From Cavenderia fasciculata (taxonomy: Eukaryota > Evosea > Eumycetozoa > Acytosteliales > Cavenderiaceae), in NCBI RefSeq assembly GCF_000203815.1, contig NW_004457729.1, positions 4,092,674 to 4,156,673 of the forward strand: a stretch of 64,000 nucleotides of DNA. Reading direction: 5' to 3'. Shown here piece by piece: positions 53,401 to 62,097 of the stretch. The translations under genes were made by a program, and so were the position numbers. Within the stretch, counting starts at the first letter, position 1; every line of letters starts with the position of its first letter. Below the pieces are notes generated by a model, which saw nothing but the letters and a program-made list of their open reading frames with translations, was not told the origin of the DNA and ran no database searches.

Positions 53401-54734
53401 ACATATCTATTTGAAGAGTATTGAGAGATATAATATTGATCTTGATCGTTGCAATGTGAAAACAAATCACCACGATAGGTACCAAACTCTCTTGAATCTG
53501 GGATAACAGGTGTTCCAGGAACAAACAAAAGTTGGTCGGGATCGAGTTGGTTCTGTTCATCAAATTGGCCATTTGATTTATCAACCTCACCAAATGTTTT
53601 GGCTGGTGCCAATTCGACGGGATAAGGTGAGGAACGCAAGGCTTCGAAATAACCTGAAGCTGTGCTCCATCCAATGTGACAGTGAAGCGACTTGTCAGAA
53701 TTTATATAGGCAAAAACTGACTCGTATAGCGACATTAACTTGTGGAGTTGAGCCGATTGGGTACTGGAGGGCTGGACGGCAAACATTGTGATATCTCCTC
53801 CAAATGGGACTAGTAATTGATTGGTCCTATAGGATAATGCATGAGCTCTGTATTGCTCCAATAGTTTGGTTGAAATAAACTTAATGTCTTGTGGAGTGAC
53901 ATTGTAGTTTTGAAAACTATCACTGTTGTTTTTTAAATGAACAGTTGACTCTTGCTTTTCCTTTTTTCCAAGTAGATCCGAAATCATTGACTGAAATGAC
54001 ATGGATTGCTCACAAATCCTCCGATTTGGTCCGCATGAAAGGGAAACATTGTCATGTGATATGACATGAGTAAAGAGAGAAAAGGTAGAGTTTAGAGATG
54101 TTGATGCTTGTTTGGTTGGTTTCCACCAAAACTCTAGATGTTTGTCCGAGAATAATTGGCTTTTAAGATCTGAATTGATCTTGTTGATAACCAAATCTCG
54201 AATTTGAGTTTGGCTATACAATAAATGAGCAATCGCCTCTGAATGGCCATGGGATTGTGTATTCCAATAAACTTTGGGCAAAACTCCAAATGTACTCTGC
54301 AACCACTGATGTCCTTGAGTCATTTGGTCCATAAAGTCTTGATAATGAGTTATACCTTCATCCATTACTGTCATCATTCCCGATACAAATTCAAATCTTC
54401 CATTTGATATTAATCTAAAAAAAAAAAAAAAATTAATAAATAAATAAAAATGTTGCAAAAAAAATGTTTGATAATTACAGATCAAATGAATGTTTTTTTT
54501 GGTCTGATAAAGACTCCCACCATTTTTCAAAATAATAAACTTCATTCCAAATAAATGATCTTTGATCATTTTCTAAAAGCAACATAAAGATATGATCCAA
54601 TGCCATCAATGATAATGACATCATTGGGTCATCATCTGGATCATCATTACTTTCATCTTGATATTTTATACTATGTATTTTACTAGCTATTAGATCAGAT
54701 AAAAATGTACTTTTACCCTTTGATTCATTATTAA

Positions 54735-54770
<36 letters not shown>

Positions 54771-54958
54771 AAAAAACCATTTTTAACTATATTTATCTTT
54801 TTATTACTTACCTTTTCAATGTTTGTAAATGGAACAATATGGATCTGTAAGGGATGTCCACCACCTTCATTCCATCCAAAAACTGAACCCTTTTCAATCG
54901 TGTTTGCAATTAACATCAGCAAAAACAAAGAGAAAATAAAATTGGTTGAGAAAGCCAT
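49733..54958 (-). CDS. GH38 alpha-mannosidase-like pseudoenzyme with coiled coil and C-terminal membrane anchor
   Basis: Six exons, 54958-54812, 54735-54479, 54414-53403, 53333-53247, 53173-52979, 52903-49733, close to 1622 residues. It has a signal peptide (FIFSLFLLMLIANTI), then GH38 landmarks: LQIHIVPFTNIE where enzymes have VVPHSHNDPGW; NGRFEFVSGMMTVMDEG; VYWNTQSHGHS where enzymes have W-x-IDPFGHS; SCGPNRRICEQ; and TDSNGLILSRRT, FYPMTSVASLGD in the C-terminal beta domain. The zinc ligands and nucleophilic Asp are replaced, and the HHDAITGT stretch is not recognisable. After the glycosidase part come Gln tracts, a long coiled coil and a membrane helix (FYIVLCCALFIMITYVLWIF, about residue 1530) with a basic cytosolic tail. 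Likely a non-catalytic type I membrane protein of the secretory pathway (inference). Confidence 0.82.
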
Positions 54959-55339
54959 TTTTTCTCTCTCTCTCTTTACTTTTTAGAAATGTAGAAAGAG
55001 TAGAAAGAATGATTATTTTAATAAATACAGTACAGAGGTGGGAGTTCTTGTTGGTACTTGCAATTTATTTAATAACCACTACCAAAAAAATAAAAATTGT
55101 AATATTGTGTGATGGCAAAGGGATTGCAACCAAACCCCCCAACCCCACCTTCATTGCGTGTCCTATTATGTTGATCATTCTCTGTTTACTGACTAACACA
55201 CATAAAAATCTACCTTTTTTTTTTTTTTTTTTTTTTTTGTTGCTTTTTTTTTTTTTTGATTGAACCAACCCCCAATGATGACACACCAGCCAGCTAATTG
55301 ATTGAAATTTGTATTAAATAAGGGTGAGTGTTTTTGATG
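54959..55339. other. Intergenic with C-rich patch and T-runs
   Basis: Promoter region of the GH38-like gene and 3' flank of the syntaxin gene. Holds a C-rich patch at 55131-55149 (G-rich on the transcribed gene's strand) and long T-runs at about 55215-55258. Nothing coding seen. Confidence 0.5.
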
Positions 55340-56832
55340 CTAATCCTGATACCAATTTAAGAATAGCAGTGAAAGTGAAGATATGATTAAAAAAAAGAGG
55401 AGCATCACTCTAAAATCAAATGTCTTTTTTGTTGCTTGATAGATTTGTTCATTTCCTCTTCCTATATAATTGGTGGAATGAACTCCAGTGTCATAGATTG
55501 AATCGATTTGTTCTCTCTGTGCCAATATGTGGGGTGTAATCTGATCAAATAGTTGAGAGAGTTCTTCAATTCTTTGATTAATGGTTCTACAATAATAATA
55601 ATAAAAGTTACAAATTAATTAAGGACCCAAATTTTGTTTTGCAGTTGTTTTCGTCTTATACCTACAATATTTGATCGGGAAGTGTTTCCAATTCACCAAG
55701 AAGAAGATGATTTTGTTGTTCATATATTAATTTTTCATCATCGTCAAAATCAAAACTATTGTCTTGTGTATCACCATCAAATGTATTATCAAATGATGAC
55801 AAGGAAGATAAAGTTTGATTTTTTGATGACTTTAATGATCGATTTCTAATTTCTACATTTTCAATGGTACTGCTGCTGGCATTTTCATTTGTTTCATTTT
55901 CCATAGTTTCTTGTTGCTCGTTGTCAGCCTCTATATATAAATTTTCATTTTCTACCAGTGATGGAAACATACTAGGAGAACTCAAACTATTTTGAAATCT
56001 TTTTTGAAAATGTATTGATTGGATTAGCCTAACCTGTTGTCATGATAATAATGGCGATGATGATGATGATGATCACAATATAAACATACCTTTCATTTTC
56101 TTTTAATTTTATATTTACTCTAAATTCTCTTTGTTTCTTAAATTGATTAGTCACTTGAGAGAGATAGCAATGTAATTGATCAGTGACTGCAAAGTAAAAT
56201 CTTGTCTTGCAATCAAATTGACCAAGATCCCGAGAGAATAGATCATTTGGATCATCTCTAATCATATCTACCATGTTTGTTATTGTTGATGTTGTTTGTT
56301 GTTGTTGTTGTTGTTGTTGTTGTCTTTGTTGAAATTTAAAAGTATCAGCCACCAATGATTCCATCTTGTTGATACTATTATTACAAACTTCAATTTGTTT
56401 GATTGAAATACGATCAATCTCATCTCTTTCACTATCAGTCATTGCCAATCCACTTGTACCCCTTTGAGTGGTATGTTTGGCAGCATCAATATAAGAATCT
56501 CTATTCTCTACCAACATATCTCGAAGTGTATCTATATTATGAAGCTACAAAGAGAAATAAAGAATGAAATAAAGTAAGAGAGAGAAAGAGAGAAGAGAGA
56601 GAGAGAAAGAGTTGATGGTTGATAACTAAGAGGTCTTTGTGAATATTGTTTCAATATAATAACATACAATTGAAATGGAAGCTTTAAATAATACATCTCT
56701 TTCTTGTAATGGTTTACTAAATTTCAATATGTTGGTTGTTGATTGTTGTTGTTTGATGGTGGAAGATGACCTTGCATTTGATTTGCTATTTGTTCTAACA
56801 ATCTCTTTAAATTGATTACTAATATCTATCAT
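55340..56832 (-). CDS. Syntaxin 18-type Qa-SNARE (ER/Golgi retrograde fusion)
   Basis: Syntaxin 18/Ufe1 is the Qa-SNARE for Golgi-to-ER vesicle fusion. Four exons, 56832-56668, 56544-56090, 55998-55666, 55586-55340, close to 399 residues. The N-terminus MIDISNQFKEIVRTN and FKASISI match the family opening. The C-terminus has the SNARE helix (INQRIEELSQLFDQI, then ILAQREQIDSIYDTG), TNYIGRGNEQIYQATKKT, and a tail anchor (MLLFFLIISSLSLLFLNWYQD) with the WY ending typical of syntaxin 18. A Gln tract and acidic Ser/Asn-rich linker lie between. The start chosen gives the family N-terminus; the frame is open further upstream without better evidence. Confidence 0.85.
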
Positions 56833-57040
56833 TGTTGTTCTACATCTGTATTTAAATAAATAAAAGAAGACTCTACGATACCATTGTTTTTTTATTTTTT
56901 GATGAGTCACCCTAATATAATTACAATTTTATAATGATTTTTATTTATTTATGTATTATAAGATCTTATTTTTAATATATGTATGTTTTGTTTTTTTTTT
57001 TTAAATTGTTTGTAATATATATATATATATATATATATTT

Positions 57041-58366
57041 TTAGAGTTTTGATTTTTGCATGATTGCACCAAGTTTAGTGGCCAAGTTCATGTTACCAGA
57101 GATCTTTAACTTTGATTTCATAAAAGCAGTTTGGGCATTCAATTTACCGGTCATAATTTGTACAAAATCTTCATCACCAACGGTAATGGTAACTTGTTTG
57201 GCAGTGGCTGGACCTACAGTGATACTTCCATTGCCATTCTTGAGATCGATACTCCAAGATTGAGATTTACCTGCATCATTCTTGATGTCAATTTGGTAGG
57301 CACCATTGATCTTTTTGACGAGAGCAGCACCATCAGTGGCAATGGTTCTTTGAATTTGTTCAAAGATTTCAGATGCCTTGAAACCATCAACCTTGACAGA
57401 GGCAGGAGCGGCAGCAGCAGCAGCAGAGGCAGCTGGTTTAGTTGGCTTTACAAGAACTGGACCAGTGGTTGGTTTGTTGTTGACAGCACTTAAAATACCA
57501 CTGACAGATTCAGTAGCATTGGTTGGGTATTGTGGATTGTCAAAACTTTCAATTTGTGACCAACTGTCTCTGATTGATTCTGGAGTGATGTTACCATTGT
57601 GAACACCAGCACTTCTTTGGAAACGAACCTTGCTAACCCAACCAGCACCAACTTCAAAGATACTTCCACTCTCTGTGGTAGATTCGTGACAAAGATAAAG
57701 TACCAATGGAACGACAAACTCTGGTTTCATCATTTGAAGGATTTCTGGTGGCATGACAGATTCAGTCATACGTGAACCAGCAACTGGTGCAATTGCATTA
57801 ACGTTGATGTTACGAGCCTTTCCTTCTTGAGAGAGAGTATTAGAGAGACCAACAAGAGCCAACTTCATTGAAGAGTAATTGGCTTGACCAAAGTTACCAT
57901 AGAGACCAGCAGCTGAACTAGTCATAATGATACGACCATACTTGTTGTCACGCATATGATTCCAACAGGCACGAGTAAGTTTATAGGCACCTTTGACATG
58001 TACTCTATAGACAAGATCCCAATCTTGATCAGTCATCTTTCCAAAAGATACATCTCTCAAGATACCAGCATTGTTGATGACGATATCGATACGACCAAAG
58101 GCATTGAGTGCAGTTTGAGCAATCTTTTCACCATCCTCTACAGAGTCATAGTTGGCAACTGCTTGACCACCAGCAGCCTTGATTTCATTTACAACTTTAT
58201 CTGCAGCCTTTGCATTGTTACCTTCACCCGACGATGAAGTACCAAGATCATTTACGACAACCTTTGCTCCACGTTTGGCAAATTCCAATGCATAAACTCT
58301 ACCCAAACCTCCTCCTGCTCCTGTAATAATGACTACTCTATCAGTAAATAATAATTCTGATGACAT
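57041..58366 (-). CDS. mfeA: Peroxisomal multifunctional enzyme A (3-hydroxyacyl-CoA dehydrogenase plus SCP2 domain)
   Basis: Acts in peroxisomal fatty-acid beta-oxidation as the NAD-dependent D-3-hydroxyacyl-CoA dehydrogenase. Intronless, 441 residues, the length I recall for D. discoideum mfeA. Residues about 7-300 are a short-chain dehydrogenase: TGAGGGLGRVYALEFAKRGA, NNAGILRD, SSAAGLYGNFGQANYSSMK (catalytic Tyr and Lys). An Ala/Pro linker joins an SCP2 sterol-carrier domain (about 335-438). The final SKL is a peroxisomal targeting signal type 1. The enoyl-CoA hydratase unit of vertebrate MFE-2 is absent, as in the Dictyostelium protein. Codon use is rich in C/G-ending codons, fitting high expression. 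Confidence 0.95.
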   Translation of the reverse strand: MSSELLFTDRVVIITGAGGGLGRVYALEFAKRGAKVVVNDLGTSSSGEGNNAKAADKVVNEIKAAGGQAVANYDSVEDGEKIAQTALNAFGRIDIVINNAGILRDVSFGKMTDQDWDLVYRVHVKGAYKLTRACWNHMRDNKYGRIIMTSSAAGLYGNFGQANYSSMKLALVGLSNTLSQEGKARNINVNAIAPVAGSRMTESVMPPEILQMMKPEFVVPLVLYLCHESTTESGSIFEVGAGWVSKVRFQRSAGVHNGNITPESIRDSWSQIESFDNPQYPTNATESVSGILSAVNNKPTTGPVLVKPTKPAASAAAAAAPASVKVDGFKASEIFEQIQRTIATDGAALVKKINGAYQIDIKNDAGKSQSWSIDLKNGNGSITVGPATAKQVTITVGDEDFVQIMTGKLNAQTAFMKSKLKISGNMNLATKLGAIMQKSKL

Positions 58367-58508
58367 TGTAAATATATATGTGTATATGACTAATATATAA
58401 TAAAAATGAATAAATATAAAAATGATTACAATGCAAAAAGTTAACAGAGTGTGCAAAAAAAAAAAAAACAAAAACAAAAACAAAAATTTGTGAAGTGATC
58501 ATGCCTTT

Positions 58509-58518
58509 CCTTTTTTGG
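58509..58518. promoter_or_regulatory. CArG-box (CC-T6-GG) upstream of mfeA
   Basis: Perfect CC(A/T)6GG site about 145 bp upstream of the mfeA start. The 18 bp at 58505-58522 are identical to 28115-28132 upstream of the serine palmitoyltransferase gene. Confidence 0.4.
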
Positions 58519-58654
58519 ATTTATTACTCGTTGATATTAGTATGAATTTTACAATCAAAAAATATATACTTATATGCTGCGCACACATTAAAATATCTTT
58601 GAATCACATTTTATTTATTTTATATTTTTATTACCATTAAATTGAAAAAGAATT

Positions 58655-58777
58655 GAATTCCAAGTCCAAGCGCGGATTGACAGATTGTGTGGAAGAGAGA
58701 TCTTCCTTCTACAGGGCAAACGAATAGAGAGAGCATGGATCTGCAGAAGGAAATTTCGAAGGCCAGAGCTCGAAAAA
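58655..58777 (+). ncRNA. G+C-rich structured patch, possible small RNA gene
   Basis: A patch with much higher G+C than its surroundings. It holds a hairpin GGAAGA-GAGA-TCTTCC with a GNRA-type loop, and an 8-bp inverted repeat TTCCTTCT/AGAAGGAA enclosing the rest. A run of about 18 T follows at once, as a Pol III terminator would. It matches no RNA family I can name. Both strands also have short open frames, so a relic of coding DNA is possible. Confidence 0.25.
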
Positions 58778-58914
58778 TCTTTTTTTTTTTTTTTTTTTAA
58801 TTTTATTTTTTTAAATGTTGCTTCGTTTTGATGATTTCAAAGCAATCAATGATTCAACCTTTATAGTTTTCTCTAAAGTACTATAGTAATATTAAACACA
58901 AAAAGAGAGAGAGA

Positions 58915-60086
58915 ATGGAAATAGAAAAGACCAAAGACGGAGTAGTCGTATTAAATTATGCAGATCTTGTTGATAAAAAGGATCTAGGTAAAAGCATTGA
59001 AGAGGCATACGGATTCAATGGTATTGGATTGTTGGTAGTAAAAGGAATTCCAAAGGTTGAACAACTTCGTGATAGTCTTCTTCAACTTGCACCACAATAC
59101 TCTGCTCTACCCGATGATGTTAAAAATAAAACCGTTCACAAATCATCAAATTACTCCTTCGGTTGGAGTCACGGCAAAGAAATATTAAGACCCGGTGTTT
59201 TCGGTAAATTAAATTAAATTATATCTATCTCTATATATATATTTCTCTCTATTTAAACTCTATCTTATTTATCTTTTATCTATCTCTATCTCTCTGTTTA
59301 GATGAATACAAAGGATCATATTATAATAATCCACAATATGATACACCATTTGAAGACAATAAGATGGTAGAAGAATTCCCAGAGAGTTGTCATCCAAACA
59401 TTTGGCCAGTTCAAGACTTTCCACAACTTCGTCCAGCATTTATGGAGTTGGGTCAATTAATGGTAAATGTTGGAGAGTTGGTTGCCGAGCAATGCGATAT
59501 GTTTACAAGCACCAAGGTTCAGGGATACGAAAAGGACACTCTCAAAAACATTATCAATCAATCAAAGACTTGCAAGGCTCGTCTTTTGTATTATTTCCCA
59601 ATCGATCATGACGAAACTGAACGTACTCGTGATTCATGGTGTGGATGGCACAATGACCATTCCAGTCTTACTGGTTTGTGTCCAGCCATGTACTTTAATG
59701 TAACCAACGAGTCTGACGTTGTCAAAGATTCCGATATTGCATGTCCAGATACTGCTGCCGGTCTCTATGCCAAATCACGTGATGGTAAGGAGGTAAAGGT
59801 TATCATTCCACGTGATTGCATTGCCTATCAAATCGGTGAATGTTCTCAAGTTCAAACTGGTGGTATCCTCAGAGCCACCCCACATGCCGTTCAAGCAATC
59901 AAATATCCAGAGAGTAAAGGTGTTGGAAGATCTACCTTTGCTGTCTTTATGCAACCAAATGTAGATGTAGTATTGAATGCTCCACAAGGTATAAAGACAG
60001 AGGATGTTGCCGTTGGTCAATATCAACCAGGAATGACTTTTGCTGAATTTAGTAAAGTAACTATCGAAAATTATTATTCCGAATAA
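58915..60086 (+). CDS. 2-oxoglutarate/Fe(II)-dependent oxygenase, isopenicillin N synthase-like
   Basis: Two exons, 58915-59203 and 59302-60086, give 357 residues. The fold of this superfamily is recognisable: an N-terminal DIOX_N-like part (GIGLLVVKGIP) and the jelly-roll core. Iron ligands appear as WHNDHSSLTG (HxD) and ATPHAV (distal His), and the 2-oxoglutarate-binding Arg in GRSTFAVF. The substrate cannot be told. Related proteins hydroxylate small molecules. A CAP-x-MYFNV segment lies between HxD and distal His. It is divergent from mfeA, sharing a 548-bp intergenic region, and has similar codon use. Confidence 0.85.
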
Positions 60087-60134
60087 ATATAAATATAAAT
60101 GACAATATATAATTTAACTTTTTATTTGTTGTTG

Positions 60135-61871
60135 TTAATTTGATGGTGAACCAGTTTCTGGTTGTTGTTGTAAATTTTGTTGTCTTTGTTTGAATTTTTT
60201 ATCCAAATCTACCAAATGTTGATAGGTGTATCCAAATCCAAGACCAGAATGTTTATTTGCATCTCCAGAACTACTAGGTAATTGTTGGCTTCTCACTGTA
60301 TTGTCTTCTACACTTGATGAACCCGTTCCAAACATTGGACCTTGTTGTGTTCCACTTGATTCTTGCATTTGCGATCCAGTAGAAGTGGGAGGTACAAATG
60401 TTGCTTGTGATTGAGGTGGAATAAATGATCCTGAAGATAATGGAGGAACTGAACCATTGTTTAAAGAAGTAGAAGAAGAAGAAGAGATTGGTCTTGGTGG
60501 AGGGGGAGGAGGTACGGTTGACAATGAGTTTGGAGAAATATTGCTTGGTGGCATTTGACTTGCAAATTCATCCAAAATATTGTGATTTGACTCTCCATAC
60601 ATTGAATCTAATTTTTGTTGTCCATATTGTGGTGGTGGTTGGTTCATTGAGGATTGAAGGTTTCCGGAGTACATTTGATCTCCTATTCCAACTCCAGAGA
60701 ATCTTTGAGGTGGAGAAATACCATTGGGTGGTGAGATGCCTCCTTGAACCGATGATGGAGTAGGAGGTCTTACACCCATTCCCATACCCATATTTCCTGG
60801 TTGTCCCATTGGAGGTGCTCCAGCAAAGTTCATTGGGTTTGGTGGATAGGAAGTTGAAATAAATGGTTGGATTCCGTTTTGACTAGCAGATGCTGGGAAG
60901 GCATTGGCAGAGTTGATAATTGTTCCTGGTGGTACTGGTCCCACTCCAAATAAATTTGACAAACCACCTGGAGGAGGTGGTGGAGCAGATGAACTGTATT
61001 GAAATCCTGACATATTAAGAGGAACAACACCTTGAGGAGGAGGGGGGGGAAGATTGTTATTTTGATAGATAGCGTTGGGAGGTTGAGAACCAACTGGGTA
61101 GAATGATTGGTGGGATCCAGAAGCTGCTGGTAGGTATGAATAATAGTTGTTTGTAGTTGTAGTTGTATGAGTAGTTGATTTGTTTTGGTGTTGTTGAGAA
61201 TTGGGTGGTGGAGGAGGTGGACGATTTCTAACAACTTCTTGTTGTGGTGGTTGTTGTTGTGGTGGTGGTGGTTCTTGACGTTGACGTTGTTGTTGCATTT
61301 CTTGTTGTTGCATTTCCTTTTTAAAAGCTGATGATAAATGTTCTTCATTTACAAGTACCTGAACATTTACAACTTGATAGGTACCATCAAACCAATCCCA
61401 AAAAGAACGAAGGAATTTTCTTGCTTCAATAAGAAAATAGGAAAGAGTACCACAACCAACAGCAGCGGTGATTCCATAAGTGATAAAAGCAGCAGCAATA
61501 CCCAGTTTTTTAATTCTTGCCCAATAATCAATTTGGAGAATAGTTCCACCATCGACATCCTTTTTAATTTGAATTCTATACTTTTGGTGAAAGTTTAATC
61601 TTAGTCCAGATTTTCTACCTTGAATAAAACCATTTGGGTTGTATTTATCACATTGATATTTTTGATAAGCCCACCATGATTGAATGGCCGTTGTTAACGA
61701 TGAAACTGGTATATCCAATCCAAAATACTTTCTTGATTGAACAAAATCGAATACCTTTAAAACAAAAAAAATAAAATAAAATAAAAAAGTGTGAGTACCA
61801 AAAAATAGTATCATAAATATTTTTAAAAAAATACTTACACTAAGTACTCCTTTAGTACTATCTTTGGTCAT
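60135..61871 (-). CDS. Proline- and glutamine-rich protein with membrane segment(s)
   Basis: Two exons, 61871-61839 (11 codons) and 61754-60135, close to 550 residues. Residues about 12-160 look globular: RKYFGLDIPVSSLTTAIQSW, then QIDYWARIKKLGIAAAF, with hydrophobic segments (IAAAFITYGITAAVGCGTLSY) and FLRSFWDWFDGTYQVVNVQV after them. The remaining 380 residues are Pro/Gln/Gly/Asn-rich, with poly-Pro stretches (PPPPPPNSQQ, LPPPPPQGVV) suited to binding SH3, WW or profilin. The end is helical (YTYQHLVDLDKKFKQRQQNL). I recognise no family. A membrane-linked adaptor is a guess. A CArG box lies about 150 bp upstream. Confidence 0.75.
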   Translation of the reverse strand: MTKDSTKGVLSVSIFLKIFMILFFGTHTFLFYFIFFVLKVFDFVQSRKYFGLDIPVSSLTTAIQSWWAYQKYQCDKYNPNGFIQGRKSGLRLNFHQKYRIQIKKDVDGGTILQIDYWARIKKLGIAAAFITYGITAAVGCGTLSYFLIEARKFLRSFWDWFDGTYQVVNVQVLVNEEHLSSAFKKEMQQQEMQQQRQRQEPPPPQQQPPQQEVVRNRPPPPPPNSQQHQNKSTTHTTTTTNNYYSYLPAASGSHQSFYPVGSQPPNAIYQNNNLPPPPPQGVVPLNMSGFQYSSSAPPPPPGGLSNLFGVGPVPPGTIINSANAFPASASQNGIQPFISTSYPPNPMNFAGAPPMGQPGNMGMGMGVRPPTPSSVQGGISPPNGISPPQRFSGVGIGDQMYSGNLQSSMNQPPPQYGQQKLDSMYGESNHNILDEFASQMPPSNISPNSLSTVPPPPPPRPISSSSSTSLNNGSVPPLSSGSFIPPQSQATFVPPTSTGSQMQESSGTQQGPMFGTGSSSVEDNTVRSQQLPSSSGDANKHSGLGFGYTYQHLVDLDKKFKQRQQNLQQQPETGSPSN

Positions 61872-62017
61872 ATCTTTTTTTTTTTTTATATATATAATGA
61901 AATCTATAATAATAAACAATGTGGTTATGTAGAATGGTTTGAAAACTATAGAAAAAAAAGTAGAACTATGAATAGTATGAAAAATCTCTAGTGATAAGTA
62001 AAAAAAAATTTTTTTTC

Positions 62018-62027
62018 CAAATTTGGT
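62018..62027. promoter_or_regulatory. CArG-box (CC-AAATTT-GG) upstream of the proline-rich protein gene
   Basis: Perfect CC(A/T)6GG consensus about 150 bp upstream of the start codon at 61871, in AT-rich DNA between this gene and the end of the WD40 gene. Confidence 0.35.
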
Positions 62028-62097
62028 AATTATTTTTTTTTTGAAAATATATATATCATTAAGAGATATTTATTTTTTTCGTACATCTAGATCCAAT

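Larger units (their letters stand above)
58367..58914. other. Divergent intergenic region between mfeA and the oxygenase gene
   Basis: Holds a CArG box at 58509-58518, a G+C-rich structured patch at 58655-58777 and a T-run at about 58782-58798. Both flanking start codons face outward, so both promoters lie here. Confidence 0.5.

Noticed and set aside
53510-53791. 93-codon open frame on the plus strand
   Set aside because: Antisense to the GH38-like exon with no domain or splice support.
54739-54767. Long A-run as a possible poly(A) tail of a retrocopied gene
   Set aside because: It is the T-rich tract before the exon 2 acceptor of the GH38-like gene, read on the other strand.
58700-58777. 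Resemblance to U6 snRNA (AGAGAGAGCATGG...CTGC...AAGGA order)
   Set aside because: The invariant ACAGAGA box and the 3' half of U6 are missing. U6 is too conserved for this to be a functional copy.
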